DNA from: CS3-C152 sp964347025 | GTDB lineage: Archaea; Aenigmatarchaeota; Aenigmatarchaeia; QMZP01; QMZT01 | Reading direction: 5' to 3' | Length of the DNA stretch: 42,615 bases | Assembly (NCBI GenBank): GCA_964347025.1 | Contig: CAYFWU010000008.1 | Span: 1 to 42,615, forward strand | In this document: piece after piece, positions 32,726 through 39,649 of the stretch | Layout: every line of letters starts with the position of its first letter | How positions within the stretch are numbered: position 1 is the first letter of the stretch | Notes under the pieces: generated by a model | Told to the model about the DNA's origin: nothing | Seen by the model: the letters and a program-made list of their open reading frames with translations, nothing else | Database searches by the model: none | Made by a program: the position numbers and the translations under genes

Positions 32726-33550
32726 GTGTTAATCCTGTCAGTAAAAATCCTCCTCGGGCCTGCCGGAACCCCGGCCAAGAGCACGCTTGAAGGGGTTTCG
32801 AAAGTCAAGGAACTCGGACTTCAGTCCATGGAGGTCCAGTTTTCTCACGGAATAAACATGAGTATTGATCTGGCGAAAAAAATCGGAAAGGAGAGGGAGA
32901 GGATCGGGATAGAACTGAGCGTCCACGCCCCCTACTACATCAACCTGGCCAGCAAGGAACCAAAAAAAGTGAAGGAGAGCAAGCAGAGGATTCTGGACTC
33001 CTGCGAACGAGCGCACTACATGGGAGCGGGGAACGTGGTCTTCCACCCTGCGTACTTCGGGGGGAAGGAGAGGGAAAGCATATACCAGATCACGAAAAAA
33101 CACATACTTGACATGATGGGGACGGTCAAAAGGAAGAAATGGGATGTCCTCATCTCTCCCGAGACCACGGGCAAGCATTCAGCTCTAGGGAGTCTGGAAG
33201 AAACGATAAGGCTTTCCAAGGAGACAGGATGTTCACTGTGCGTGGATTTCGCCCATCTCTTCGCCAGAAATTACGGGAGGATAGATTTCAACGAGATATT
33301 CGAAAAACTCAGACCCTTGGGAAAGAAACATCTTCACTGCCATTTTTCCGGAATAGAATACACATCAAAGGGCGAGAAGAATCACATGAACATGAATCAC
33401 TCCCCAGATTTCAGGAAATTGGCCAAAGCCCTGTTAAAACAAAAGTTTCTGAAATCTGTAACTATTATATCTGAAAGTCCAATAACATGGAAGGACTCTC
33501 TGAAAATGAAGGATTCGCTGGCGAAGCTGGGATACAGGTGGAAAGGATGA
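32726..33550 (+). CDS. nfo: Endonuclease IV-type AP endonuclease family protein
   Basis: 274 residues. The TIM-barrel metal ligands of the Nfo family can be followed: LSVHAPYYINLAS, VVFHPAYFGG, LISPETTGK, CVDFAHLFARN, LHCHFSGIEYT and a final IISESP. The enzyme cuts the backbone 5' to abasic sites in base-excision repair. The start is uncertain: GTG 32726 is the only conventional start before the conserved FGPAG-like region (ILLGPAGTPA). The stop overlaps the RNase H start (ATGA), suggesting a small repair/replication operon. Confidence 0.92.
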   Translation: MLILSVKILLGPAGTPAKSTLEGVSKVKELGLQSMEVQFSHGINMSIDLAKKIGKERERIGIELSVHAPYYINLASKEPKKVKESKQRILDSCERAHYMGAGNVVFHPAYFGGKERESIYQITKKHILDMMGTVKRKKWDVLISPETTGKHSALGSLEETIRLSKETGCSLCVDFAHLFARNYGRIDFNEIFEKLRPLGKKHLHCHFSGIEYTSKGEKNHMNMNHSPDFRKLAKALLKQKFLKSVTIISESPITWKDSLKMKDSLAKLGYRWKG

Positions 33551-33951
33551 CTCTCGAAATCTATACGGACGGAGCGTCCCGTGGAAACCCGGGACCTGGA
33601 GCTATCGCGTTCATCATAGTTGATGAAAAGAAAAAGATCGTGTTGAAACACAAGCATTTCATCGGAAAATGCACGAACAACATCGCTGAGTACAGAGCGT
33701 TGATAGCGGCTCTGGAAAGAGCGGGGAAACTGGCGAAGGAGGTCCGCTGCTTCTCGGACAGCAAACTTCTGGTGAAACAGATGAAGGGAGAATACAAAGT
33801 CAAGAAACCCCACATAAAAGAGCTTTTCGAGAGGGCGAAAACCCTTGAAAGGAAATTCGCTAGCGTTGAATACAAACATGTGAACAGAACGAATCCCGGG
33901 ATAAGAATGGTGGATAGAATGGTTAATGATATCCTGAACAAATTAACTTAG
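33547..33951 (+). CDS. rnhA: Ribonuclease HI
   Basis: 134 residues. Catalytic acids are visible: D8 in IYTDGASRGNPGPGA, E48 in NNIAEYRAL, D71 in CFSDSKLL and D123 in RMVDRMVND. It removes RNA from RNA-DNA hybrids. Start ATG 33547 overlaps the endonuclease IV stop; the frame is open further upstream, but the conserved beginning is MTLEIYTDGAS. It ends 4 bp inside the convergent Dph6-like gene. Confidence 0.95.
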   Translation: MTLEIYTDGASRGNPGPGAIAFIIVDEKKKIVLKHKHFIGKCTNNIAEYRALIAALERAGKLAKEVRCFSDSKLLVKQMKGEYKVKKPHIKELFERAKTLERKFASVEYKHVNRTNPGIRMVDRMVNDILNKLT

Positions 33952-34634
33952 TCTTTCTTTTTTTCCACCAGTTTTGCCTTTTCTATCACGTATGTTCCTC
34001 TGACGCCGTCCCACTCCTTTCTCGCCTTTATGATCTCTATCCTTTTGTTGAATATGGGTCCGTCAAGAACGAATGTTTCCGCCTCCCCTCCCTCGAATCC
34101 TTTATGCAGGCCGTATTTTCTGCTCAGCTTTCCGAGTTCCTTGACAGCGGAGTGATCGAGCTTTCTTCCCAGCCATTCCTTTCCTAGGCCTTCTGCGGAA
34201 ACAGAAGATATTATGATTTCAAACCCCGAGACTATGAGATCTTGGAGATAGTCTCTCATGCTTCTCTGCCAGTGCGGGGAGACGGACTTCAGGCCGAGTT
34301 TCCTGCATATATCATCAATCCTTGCCTTCTGGTAGCGTGATTCCAACGCGCCGGAAACAACTCCCTGGATTTCGGATTTTATCGATTTCAAGACGTCCTC
34401 AAGATCCTCGAGTTCCTTCTCCTTCTCTCCCTTGGTCTTTTTGGTTATGAGCTCTATTCCCATTGCTTTGGCTTGGAGCTTTGTCCATTTAACGTTCGGG
34501 TAATGGAACATGTAGGACTCGTCAGTCGCAGGTATCAGTGTGACCAGATATTTGACATTCATTCCCCTATTCATGGCCTTGTATATCGCGAACGTGGAAT
34601 CCTTCGCTCCGGAAAAGAGGACAGCGACATTCAT
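33948..34634 (-). CDS. Diphthine-ammonia ligase family protein (Dph6, ATP-pyrophosphatase)
   Basis: About 228 residues. The PP-loop is LFSGAKDSTFAIY, a variant of SGGKDS. Family motifs follow: VSGALESRYQKARID, SPHWQRSM, and the C-terminal FEGGEAETFVLDGPIF. Dph6 completes diphthamide formation on elongation factor 2 by ATP-dependent amidation. The protein has no C-terminal RidA-like domains, as usual in archaea. ATG 34634 is preferred over TTG 34640. Confidence 0.92.
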   Translation of the reverse strand: MNVAVLFSGAKDSTFAIYKAMNRGMNVKYLVTLIPATDESYMFHYPNVKWTKLQAKAMGIELITKKTKGEKEKELEDLEDVLKSIKSEIQGVVSGALESRYQKARIDDICRKLGLKSVSPHWQRSMRDYLQDLIVSGFEIIISSVSAEGLGKEWLGRKLDHSAVKELGKLSRKYGLHKGFEGGEAETFVLDGPIFNKRIEIIKARKEWDGVRGTYVIEKAKLVEKKKD

Positions 34635-34680
34635 TAACAATTAATTGCCGCGCTCCTCTTAAAAAGCTTACGTGCAGCAA

Positions 34681-35451
34681 TTATTGGAGTAGATTGTTTA
34701 GTGTTCCAAGGAAGGTCCCGTCCAAAAGGTAAATTTTAGCTGAACCCAGCTTTGCTGATCGTACGAGTGTCCCTATCCCGGTGTGGTAGGTTTCATGCGC
34801 CTTCTCGATATCCGAGACAGGCCTGTTCATTGAGATTCCTCCGGACAGGCGGTTGAACCTCGGAAGGATGATCAACTCCGGAAGAGACTTAGGAAGTTTG
34901 TATTTTCTGGCGAGCTTTGAAGGGTCGAGATTCGCCCTTACCCAGACGGGCTCGAAAAACCTGTAACCCATGGAATCGACAAATTCTATCTGCGGATGCT
35001 CGTGCCCCACAAGAACGTAATCGGCCTTCAGAAATTCGTGGGAAGGCCATGTATGGCCGTGTAAAAAGAAGCAATTATTCGCCAGGAAACCCCTGTTGGA
35101 ATGTAAGGAAATGTTGCTCGGGATGATGTCTTTCAGGCCTGAATCGTGGTTTCCTGATATGACATCGATCTTGATTTTGTTTGCAAGGGAGTAAAGGAGA
35201 TCAGGGATTTCACGAAGTTCCTGTTTTGTCATCCCCGGGACCTTGTGTTTCACATCACCCAGTATTATCAGACGTTTCGCCTTCGTATGCCTTATCAGCC
35301 TGTCGAGATCATTTTTCATCTGCCCTGTGTTTGAGGGGATTCGGATCCCTGATTTATAATATTCGAACTCTATCCCTATGTGCAGGTCAGCGACGACAAG
35401 GGTTTTTCCTATTACAAGCGCCGGTTTCCCTGTCACGAATTTTGGCTCCAT
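34681..35451 (-). CDS. ICC-like metallophosphoesterase (COG1407)
   Basis: 256 residues. All calcineurin-like metal motifs are present: DLHIG, ILGDVKH, SGNHDSG, LHGHTWP and VGHEHPQ. COG1407 proteins are predicted phosphoesterases often encoded near helicases or repair genes, but their substrates are not established. Here the gene follows Dph6 in the same direction with 47 bp between and is divergent from the zinc-binding protein gene. Confidence 0.92.
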   Translation of the reverse strand: MEPKFVTGKPALVIGKTLVVADLHIGIEFEYYKSGIRIPSNTGQMKNDLDRLIRHTKAKRLIILGDVKHKVPGMTKQELREIPDLLYSLANKIKIDVISGNHDSGLKDIIPSNISLHSNRGFLANNCFFLHGHTWPSHEFLKADYVLVGHEHPQIEFVDSMGYRFFEPVWVRANLDPSKLARKYKLPKSLPELIILPRFNRLSGGISMNRPVSDIEKAHETYHTGIGTLVRSAKLGSAKIYLLDGTFLGTLNNLLQ

Positions 35452-35500
35452 AGTGATTTATTCGAGGTTTATTTTTAAAATCTAACCCTAAATTTAAAGC

Positions 35501-36460
35501 ATGGCCAGTGAGAAGGATCTCAGGGACGAGGTTGAACTCGCCAGAAAACACCTTGAGGAGGACATACACAAGAAAGAACTGGAGGCCGAGGATAAACTTG
35601 ACGAACTTCTTTCCAAAAAGAAAATGGAGTTTTGTTCTCGTTGCGGGAAGAAGATTGATTCGCGAATGGACTGGGGCGGAAAGTGTTTGCACGAAGGGTG
35701 TGATCAGCTCATATGTCATGAATGCTGGACCTCCGAGGAGAGAAGGTTCTGCAGGAAGCATCTCAAGGAGTACGTTAAAAAGGAAGAGGAAGTTTCGAAA
35801 GAGGGCGAAGCCCCGGAAATAAAGATGGACAGGATGAAGAGGTTAACCCTTAGTTACATGGATTTCCTTAAGGACAGATTCGACAAATTCTCATGCATGG
35901 ACTGGACCCCGCATGGGTTCATAGGGAAAGTGAAATTCAGGATCAAAAATAAGAATTACGGGAAATTCAGGATCGTGGTTTACAGAAAGGGTTGGGTAAG
36001 GAAGAAACCGAGGCTTGAACTGCTCGTAAGGCCAATAGAAGAAAACATAGAAGGAATGATAAACGAATTTCTTGAAAGGGAGAGTAAGCTTCACATGATA
36101 TTGGTTTTAACTGGTGATACGCCCTCGATAGACATAAAAACAAAAAAATTCGTTGAGAAGTTCAAAGACAAGAGGATATCGCTGTTCTTGGAAGATCTCG
36201 AGATGAACAAGCTTTACTTCAATCCTGAAGAGAAAATGACGAAAAGCTATTCCTCCTGGATTGATCCTGGCAAAGTCCCAATGAAGTTCAAAGACATGCT
36301 GGCGGAAATTGCCGAAACAATGTCGGGAAGAAAGATAGTTTCAGCGAAAGAATTTTCTAAAGAATTCGGACTGGAGAAAGGGATAGGTCTAAAAATATTG
36401 AGTGATTGTGAGTTTCTGGAAAAGATAAAAGGGACAGACTCTTTCATTCTGAAGGAATGA
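35501..36460 (+). CDS. Zinc-binding protein of unknown function (eight-ligand module plus C-terminal winged-helix-like region)
   Basis: 319 residues. A charged N-terminal helix (1-40) leads to a Cys/His cluster: C45, C48, C62, C67, C72, C75, C84 and H87, eight potential ligands with the spacing of a two-zinc cross-brace or treble-clef module. Residues 110-240 are an alpha/beta region (FRIVVYRKGW, LELLVRPIEE, HMILVLTGDTP). The last 45 (AKEFSKEFGLEKGIGLKILS) look like a winged helix. This could be a nucleic-acid-binding or RING-like regulatory protein, but no family is recognised. It has a Lys/Glu-rich composition and no membrane segment. Confidence 0.8.
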   Translation: MASEKDLRDEVELARKHLEEDIHKKELEAEDKLDELLSKKKMEFCSRCGKKIDSRMDWGGKCLHEGCDQLICHECWTSEERRFCRKHLKEYVKKEEEVSKEGEAPEIKMDRMKRLTLSYMDFLKDRFDKFSCMDWTPHGFIGKVKFRIKNKNYGKFRIVVYRKGWVRKKPRLELLVRPIEENIEGMINEFLERESKLHMILVLTGDTPSIDIKTKKFVEKFKDKRISLFLEDLEMNKLYFNPEEKMTKSYSSWIDPGKVPMKFKDMLAEIAETMSGRKIVSAKEFSKEFGLEKGIGLKILSDCEFLEKIKGTDSFILKE

Positions 36461-36462
36461 AA

Positions 36463-36470
36463 TTTATAAA
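36463..36470 (+). promoter_or_regulatory. TATA box upstream of tRNA-Ile
   Basis: TTTATAAA lies about 100 bases before the tRNA, so the primary transcript would have a leader of about 78 nt containing two hairpins, unusually long for an archaeal tRNA. Confidence 0.5.
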
Positions 36471-36499
36471 TTACAACTTCTCTTATATGGATATATGCC

Positions 36500-36520
36500 G
36501 AAGCATACGTAGTGTGCTTC
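36500..36520 (+). other. 21-nt hairpin in the tRNA-Ile leader (first)
   Basis: GAAGCATAC, loop GTA, GTGTGCTTC: a 9-bp stem with one G-U pair. Same size class as 16518-16538 and 20845-20865. Confidence 0.6.
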
Positions 36521-36537
36521 ATTCGACACTAACGATT

Positions 36538-36558
36538 GACGTAGGCTTCGCCTGCGTC
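36538..36558 (+). other. 21-nt hairpin in the tRNA-Ile leader (second)
   Basis: GACGTAGGC, loop TTC, GCCTGCGTC: a 9-bp stem with one G-U pair, ending 11 bases before the tRNA. Similar in loop and stem pattern to the hairpin before the MATE gene. Confidence 0.6.
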
Positions 36559-36569
36559 GCTCGACACGC

Positions 36570-36675
36570 GGTCCCGTGGCTCAGCCTGGTACCTTCGCTT
36601 CTCGCGGAGCGAGTGGGCACTTAGAGCGCTCGACTGATAATCGAGAGGTCCTGGGTTCAAATCCCAGCGGGACCA
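36570..36675 (+). tRNA. tRNA-Ile(GAT) with D-loop intron
   Basis: Acceptor GGTCCCG/CGGGACC, discriminator A (36675), D-stem GCTC/GAGC, anticodon arm CTCGA-CTGATAA-TCGAG with anticodon GAT, and T-arm CTGGG-TTCAAAT-CCCAG. After removal of the 31-nt intron the D-arm reads GCTCAGCCTGGTTAGAGC, the normal archaeal tRNA-Ile form. CCA is not encoded. The FKBP start codon follows after one T. Confidence 0.95.
36590..36620 (+). other. D-loop intron of tRNA-Ile (31 nt)
   Basis: Same site and length as the tRNA-His D-loop intron, 27 of 31 positions identical. BHB: exon GCCT with intron GGGC, bulges GGT and ACT. The intron can fold as CTCGC-GGA-GCGAG or TTCGC-TTCTC-GCGGA. Confidence 0.87.
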
Positions 36676-36676
36676 T

Positions 36677-37336
36677 ATGAAACAAGGGGACTTCGTAGAG
36701 ATAGAGTACGTTGGGCGGGTTAAACTAACGAATGAAATCTTTGATCTCACCTCTGAAGAGCTTGCGAAGAAGGAGAATATCTACAACCCTAAACACACGT
36801 ATGGACCAGCCCTCGTTATAGTCGGATCGAACATGGTTATTCCCGGGGTTTCGAGGGAAATAGAGAAAATGAACGTTGGCGAGGAGAGGGAATTCGAGGT
36901 TTCTCCCAGCGAGGGTTTCGGCTTCAGAAACCCCAAGCTGATAAGGATTCTGCCGATCTCGAAATTCATAGAGAACAAGATAAATCCCGTTCCGGGAGCG
37001 TATTTCGAAATAGATGGTAGGGAAGCAAAGGTTCAGAGCGTGTCCGGAGGGAGAGTTAGGGTGGACTTCAACAACCCGTTGGCTGGGAAGCAGCTTGTAT
37101 ACAAAATCAAGATCGTAAGGAAGATCGAGGGAAAGAAGGAGGGGGTTGAAAGGCTCCTGAAATACTACAAGGTGGGCTTTTCCGAAGTGAAAACAGGCGA
37201 GAACTCATTCACAATAATTTCTGATAAACCTGTTAATCCTGTGGCAAAGAAAATTATGACAGACATGATTACCAAATGGGTTAAGGGAATAAAGAAAGTC
37301 GATTTCAAGGAAAAGGGAACGAAGAAGAAAAAGTAG
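36677..37336 (+). CDS. FKBP-type peptidyl-prolyl isomerase (SlyD-like)
   Basis: 219 residues. The FKBP core starts at GDFVEIEYVGRV and contains GPALVIVGSNMVIPGVSREIEK and the beta-strand VGEEREFEVSPSEGFG, with an insert-in-flap domain (about 90-140) as in SlyD and archaeal FKBPs. A C-terminal domain of about 65 basic residues follows. It speeds proline isomerisation and acts as a folding chaperone in the cytosol. The ATG lies two bases after the last base of tRNA-Ile with no ribosome binding site of its own, so the tRNA is effectively the 5' leader. Confidence 0.95.
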   Translation: MKQGDFVEIEYVGRVKLTNEIFDLTSEELAKKENIYNPKHTYGPALVIVGSNMVIPGVSREIEKMNVGEEREFEVSPSEGFGFRNPKLIRILPISKFIENKINPVPGAYFEIDGREAKVQSVSGGRVRVDFNNPLAGKQLVYKIKIVRKIEGKKEGVERLLKYYKVGFSEVKTGENSFTIISDKPVNPVAKKIMTDMITKWVKGIKKVDFKEKGTKKKK

Positions 37337-37342
37337 GTTTCT

Positions 37343-37624
37343 CTAATCTGGGAGTTTAATTGGCAATCCCAGCTCCGTTATTTTCGCTTTGCAATAAGAA
37401 TTGGGGCAGTACAGAGGCGGTTCATGATCCTCCCCATCGCCAACAAAAAACCTATAACCCCATTCCTTGAGAGCCAGCAATTCCTTTACAGTATCTTTGG
37501 ATCCATTCCCGTATAAAGGTCCCTTACCCTCGAACATCTCGTCCAACGTGTGATAGAATATACAATCGGGATTTCCATCTTCATCCGAATGTACATGGCA
37601 TATCAATTTAATGTCTGAACCCAT
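37343..37624 (-). CDS. Small hypothetical protein with C-terminal Cys pair
   Basis: 93 residues, acidic, no membrane segment. A His/Cys set is present (CHVHSDEDGNPDC near the start; YCPNSYCKAK near the end), which could bind a metal. No known family. It is a single gene between FKBP (convergent, 6 bp) and ftsZ1 (divergent). An unbroken frame with plausible composition supports it as a real gene. Confidence 0.6.
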   Translation of the reverse strand: MGSDIKLICHVHSDEDGNPDCIFYHTLDEMFEGKGPLYGNGSKDTVKELLALKEWGYRFFVGDGEDHEPPLYCPNSYCKAKITELGLPIKLPD

Positions 37625-37724
37625 AACCTCTATTTGTAGAAAATTTTAAATTATTTGTTTTTCAGTGTGCTGGGTAAATAAAGTTTAAATAGCTTACTTA
37701 CATATTTTTTTTATAAATCTTTAA

Positions 37725-37742
37725 ACTCATATTTATTTGAGT
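37725..37742 (+). promoter_or_regulatory. Imperfect AT-rich palindrome in the ftsZ1 leader
   Basis: ACTCATATTTATTTGAGT pairs at seven of nine positions and lies 20-37 bases before the ATG, downstream of a TATA box (TTATAAATC, about 37711-37719). It resembles the palindrome in the ftsZ2 promoter in its CTCA and TTGA ends but has a shorter centre. The ribosome binding site GGAGGGG follows. Confidence 0.4.
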
Positions 37743-37761
37743 TTTTGAAGGAGGGGTAATT

Positions 37762-38880
37762 ATGGACAGTATGGGAAAAGGTTCCGTAATTGATTCTGCT
37801 TTAGTTAGGGAAGAGCTTCCAAGAGAGAGGGGTTCTGCAGTGGATGAGGAATTGAGAAAAATTCTGGAATCCAGAAAGGCTGAAATAAAGGTTTGCGGTG
37901 TAGGAGGAGCCGGTGGAAATACGGTTTCTCGATTAATGCAGGTTGGTATTGTTGGGGCTGAGACCTTGGGCGTGAACACGGACGCTCAGGATCTGCTCTA
38001 CACGGATGCAGATACGAAGGTATTGATAGGTAGAGAGCTCACAGGTGGTTTAGGAGCAGGTGCAGATCCTAAGGTAGGTCTGGAGGCTGCAAAAGAATCA
38101 AAGGAAGATATAAAGAAACACCTGGAAGGAGCTGACATGGTTTTCGTTACCTGCGGACTTGGAGGCGGAACAGGAACAGGAGCAGCCCCTATTGTTGCTG
38201 ACATCGCAAAGAAGGTCGGAGCCCTAACTGTCGGAGTCGTAACCCTTCCTTTCACAATGGAAGGCAAGCAGAGGGGGAAGAATGCTCAGGAAGGCCTTGA
38301 AGGTCTGGAGAGCGTGGCGGACACACTGATCGTTATTCCCAACGATAAGCTTTTGGAAATAGTTCCGGACGTTAGCATCACGACTGCCTTCAAGGTTGCG
38401 GACGAGATTCTCGTTAATGCTGTTAAGGGGATAGCCGAGCTTATTACGAAACCCGGCTTGGTTAACCTTGACTTCGCGGATATACGAGCGGTAATGGGTG
38501 CCGGAGGAATCGCGATGATAGGAATGGGTGAATCAGATACAGAGAACCGCGCACTCGAATCCGTTGAGAAGTCGCTCACCAATCCTCTTCTGGATGTGGA
38601 CATAGAAGGGGCAACAGGAGCGCTTGTAAACGTATCCGGAGGAGAGGATATAACCATTAAAGAATGTCAGGAAATAGTGGAAACCGTTAGTACGAAGCTA
38701 AATGCGGACGCGAAAATAATATGGGGAGCACAGATCATAAAAGAGCTTGGCGATGTGATACGGTCAATGTTGATCGTGACAGGCGTAAAATCCTCTCAAA
38801 TATACGGTCCTGAGAAAACGTACACAACCGAGAAGAAGAAGGAAATAGAGAAGGTTCTGGGAATTGACTTTGTTGGGTAA
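37762..38880 (+). CDS. ftsZ1: Cell division protein FtsZ, FtsZ1-type
   Basis: 372 residues. Early loop VGGAGGN near 47-53, tubulin signature GGGTGTGAAP at 134-143, and T7 loop NLDFADI at 235-241, so GTP binding and hydrolysis are intact. It is followed by secE and spt5, the conserved ftsZ1 neighbourhood of euryarchaea. FtsZ1 is thought to scaffold the division ring that FtsZ2 constricts. The ribosome binding site GGAGGGG is strong. An oligo-T terminator follows, so secE may be transcribed separately. Confidence 0.95.
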   Translation: MDSMGKGSVIDSALVREELPRERGSAVDEELRKILESRKAEIKVCGVGGAGGNTVSRLMQVGIVGAETLGVNTDAQDLLYTDADTKVLIGRELTGGLGAGADPKVGLEAAKESKEDIKKHLEGADMVFVTCGLGGGTGTGAAPIVADIAKKVGALTVGVVTLPFTMEGKQRGKNAQEGLEGLESVADTLIVIPNDKLLEIVPDVSITTAFKVADEILVNAVKGIAELITKPGLVNLDFADIRAVMGAGGIAMIGMGESDTENRALESVEKSLTNPLLDVDIEGATGALVNVSGGEDITIKECQEIVETVSTKLNADAKIIWGAQIIKELGDVIRSMLIVTGVKSSQIYGPEKTYTTEKKKEIEKVLGIDFVG

Positions 38881-38887
38881 TTCCCCC

Positions 38888-38900
38888 TTTTCCTTTTTTT
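38888..38900 (+). terminator. Oligo-T terminator after ftsZ1
   Basis: A pyrimidine tract (TTTTCCTTTTTTT) follows directly after the ftsZ1 stop. Confidence 0.55.
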
Positions 38901-38949
38901 AAAATATTAATATATAAACAGACAAAACAAGAGATATTAAAGTGGAAAT

Positions 38950-39177
38950 ATGAACATAAAGGAGCTCATAAAGAACTACAGAAGGGTGATGCAGATCGCC
39001 AGGAAACCCAACAAGGAGGAGTTTCTCTCCACGAGCAAGATCTGTGCGATAGGGTTAGTCCTTATAGGATTTGTGGGTTTCATCATATTCCTCCCGTTCA
39101 TCCTTTTGGGGGACATCGCTCTCATAGGTTTTGTTTTGATAGCGATATTCATGGCAGCGGTATTGTTTAGGGTTTAG
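38950..39177 (+). CDS. secE: Protein translocase subunit SecE (Sec61 gamma)
   Basis: 75 residues. The amphipathic helix NYRRVMQIARKPNKEEFLS is the SecE/Sec61-gamma signature and is followed by a membrane helix (about 30-50). A second hydrophobic stretch (LIGFVLIAIFMAAVLF) makes it slightly longer than most archaeal SecE, which have one helix. It clamps SecY in the translocon. It lies 8 bp before spt5 with a GGTGGAT ribosome binding site, so the two are co-transcribed. Confidence 0.93.
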   Translation: MNIKELIKNYRRVMQIARKPNKEEFLSTSKICAIGLVLIGFVGFIIFLPFILLGDIALIGFVLIAIFMAAVLFRV

Positions 39178-39185
39178 GTGGATTT

Positions 39186-39638
39186 ATGATATATACGGTC
39201 AGAACAACATCCGGAAGGGAGAACATAGTTATGGATATGCTATACACATCCATAAAGGCGAAAAACCTTGACGTGAAAAGCATAGTTCATCCCAGTGAAC
39301 TGAAGGGCTACGTATTCATTGAGGGGAAGCTTGGGGAAGTGCACAAGGCAGTTCAGGGGGTAATGCACGTGAAGGGCGTGATAGACAAGTCTGTTGCCCT
39401 CCCTGAAATACAGCATTTCTTCGAAACGAAAAAGGCGAGAATAGCTGTAAACGATGGAGATATTATTGAAATAATCGGCGGGCCCTTCAAGGGGGAGAAA
39501 GGAAAAATCCAGAGGATAGATCAGGTTAAGGACGAGGTTACCGTTGAGCTCCTCGAGGCGAGCATACCTATTCCAGTCACGATCTCGACAGAACTGGTCA
39601 AACTTGTTAAAAGGGAGAAAAAGGAAAAAGAGGAATAA
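39186..39638 (+). CDS. spt5: Transcription elongation factor Spt5/NusG
   Basis: 150 residues. The NGN domain (1-85: YTVRTTSGRENIVMDML, HPSELKGYVFIEG) is followed by a KOW domain (about 90-145: GDIIEIIGGPFKGEKGKI). It binds the RNA polymerase clamp with Spt4 and aids processive elongation. The ribosomal genes that often follow (L11, L1) are absent; a convergent surface-protein gene begins 12 bp on. Confidence 0.96.
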   Translation: MIYTVRTTSGRENIVMDMLYTSIKAKNLDVKSIVHPSELKGYVFIEGKLGEVHKAVQGVMHVKGVIDKSVALPEIQHFFETKKARIAVNDGDIIEIIGGPFKGEKGKIQRIDQVKDEVTVELLEASIPIPVTISTELVKLVKREKKEKEE

Positions 39639-39649
39639 GCAAACATTCG

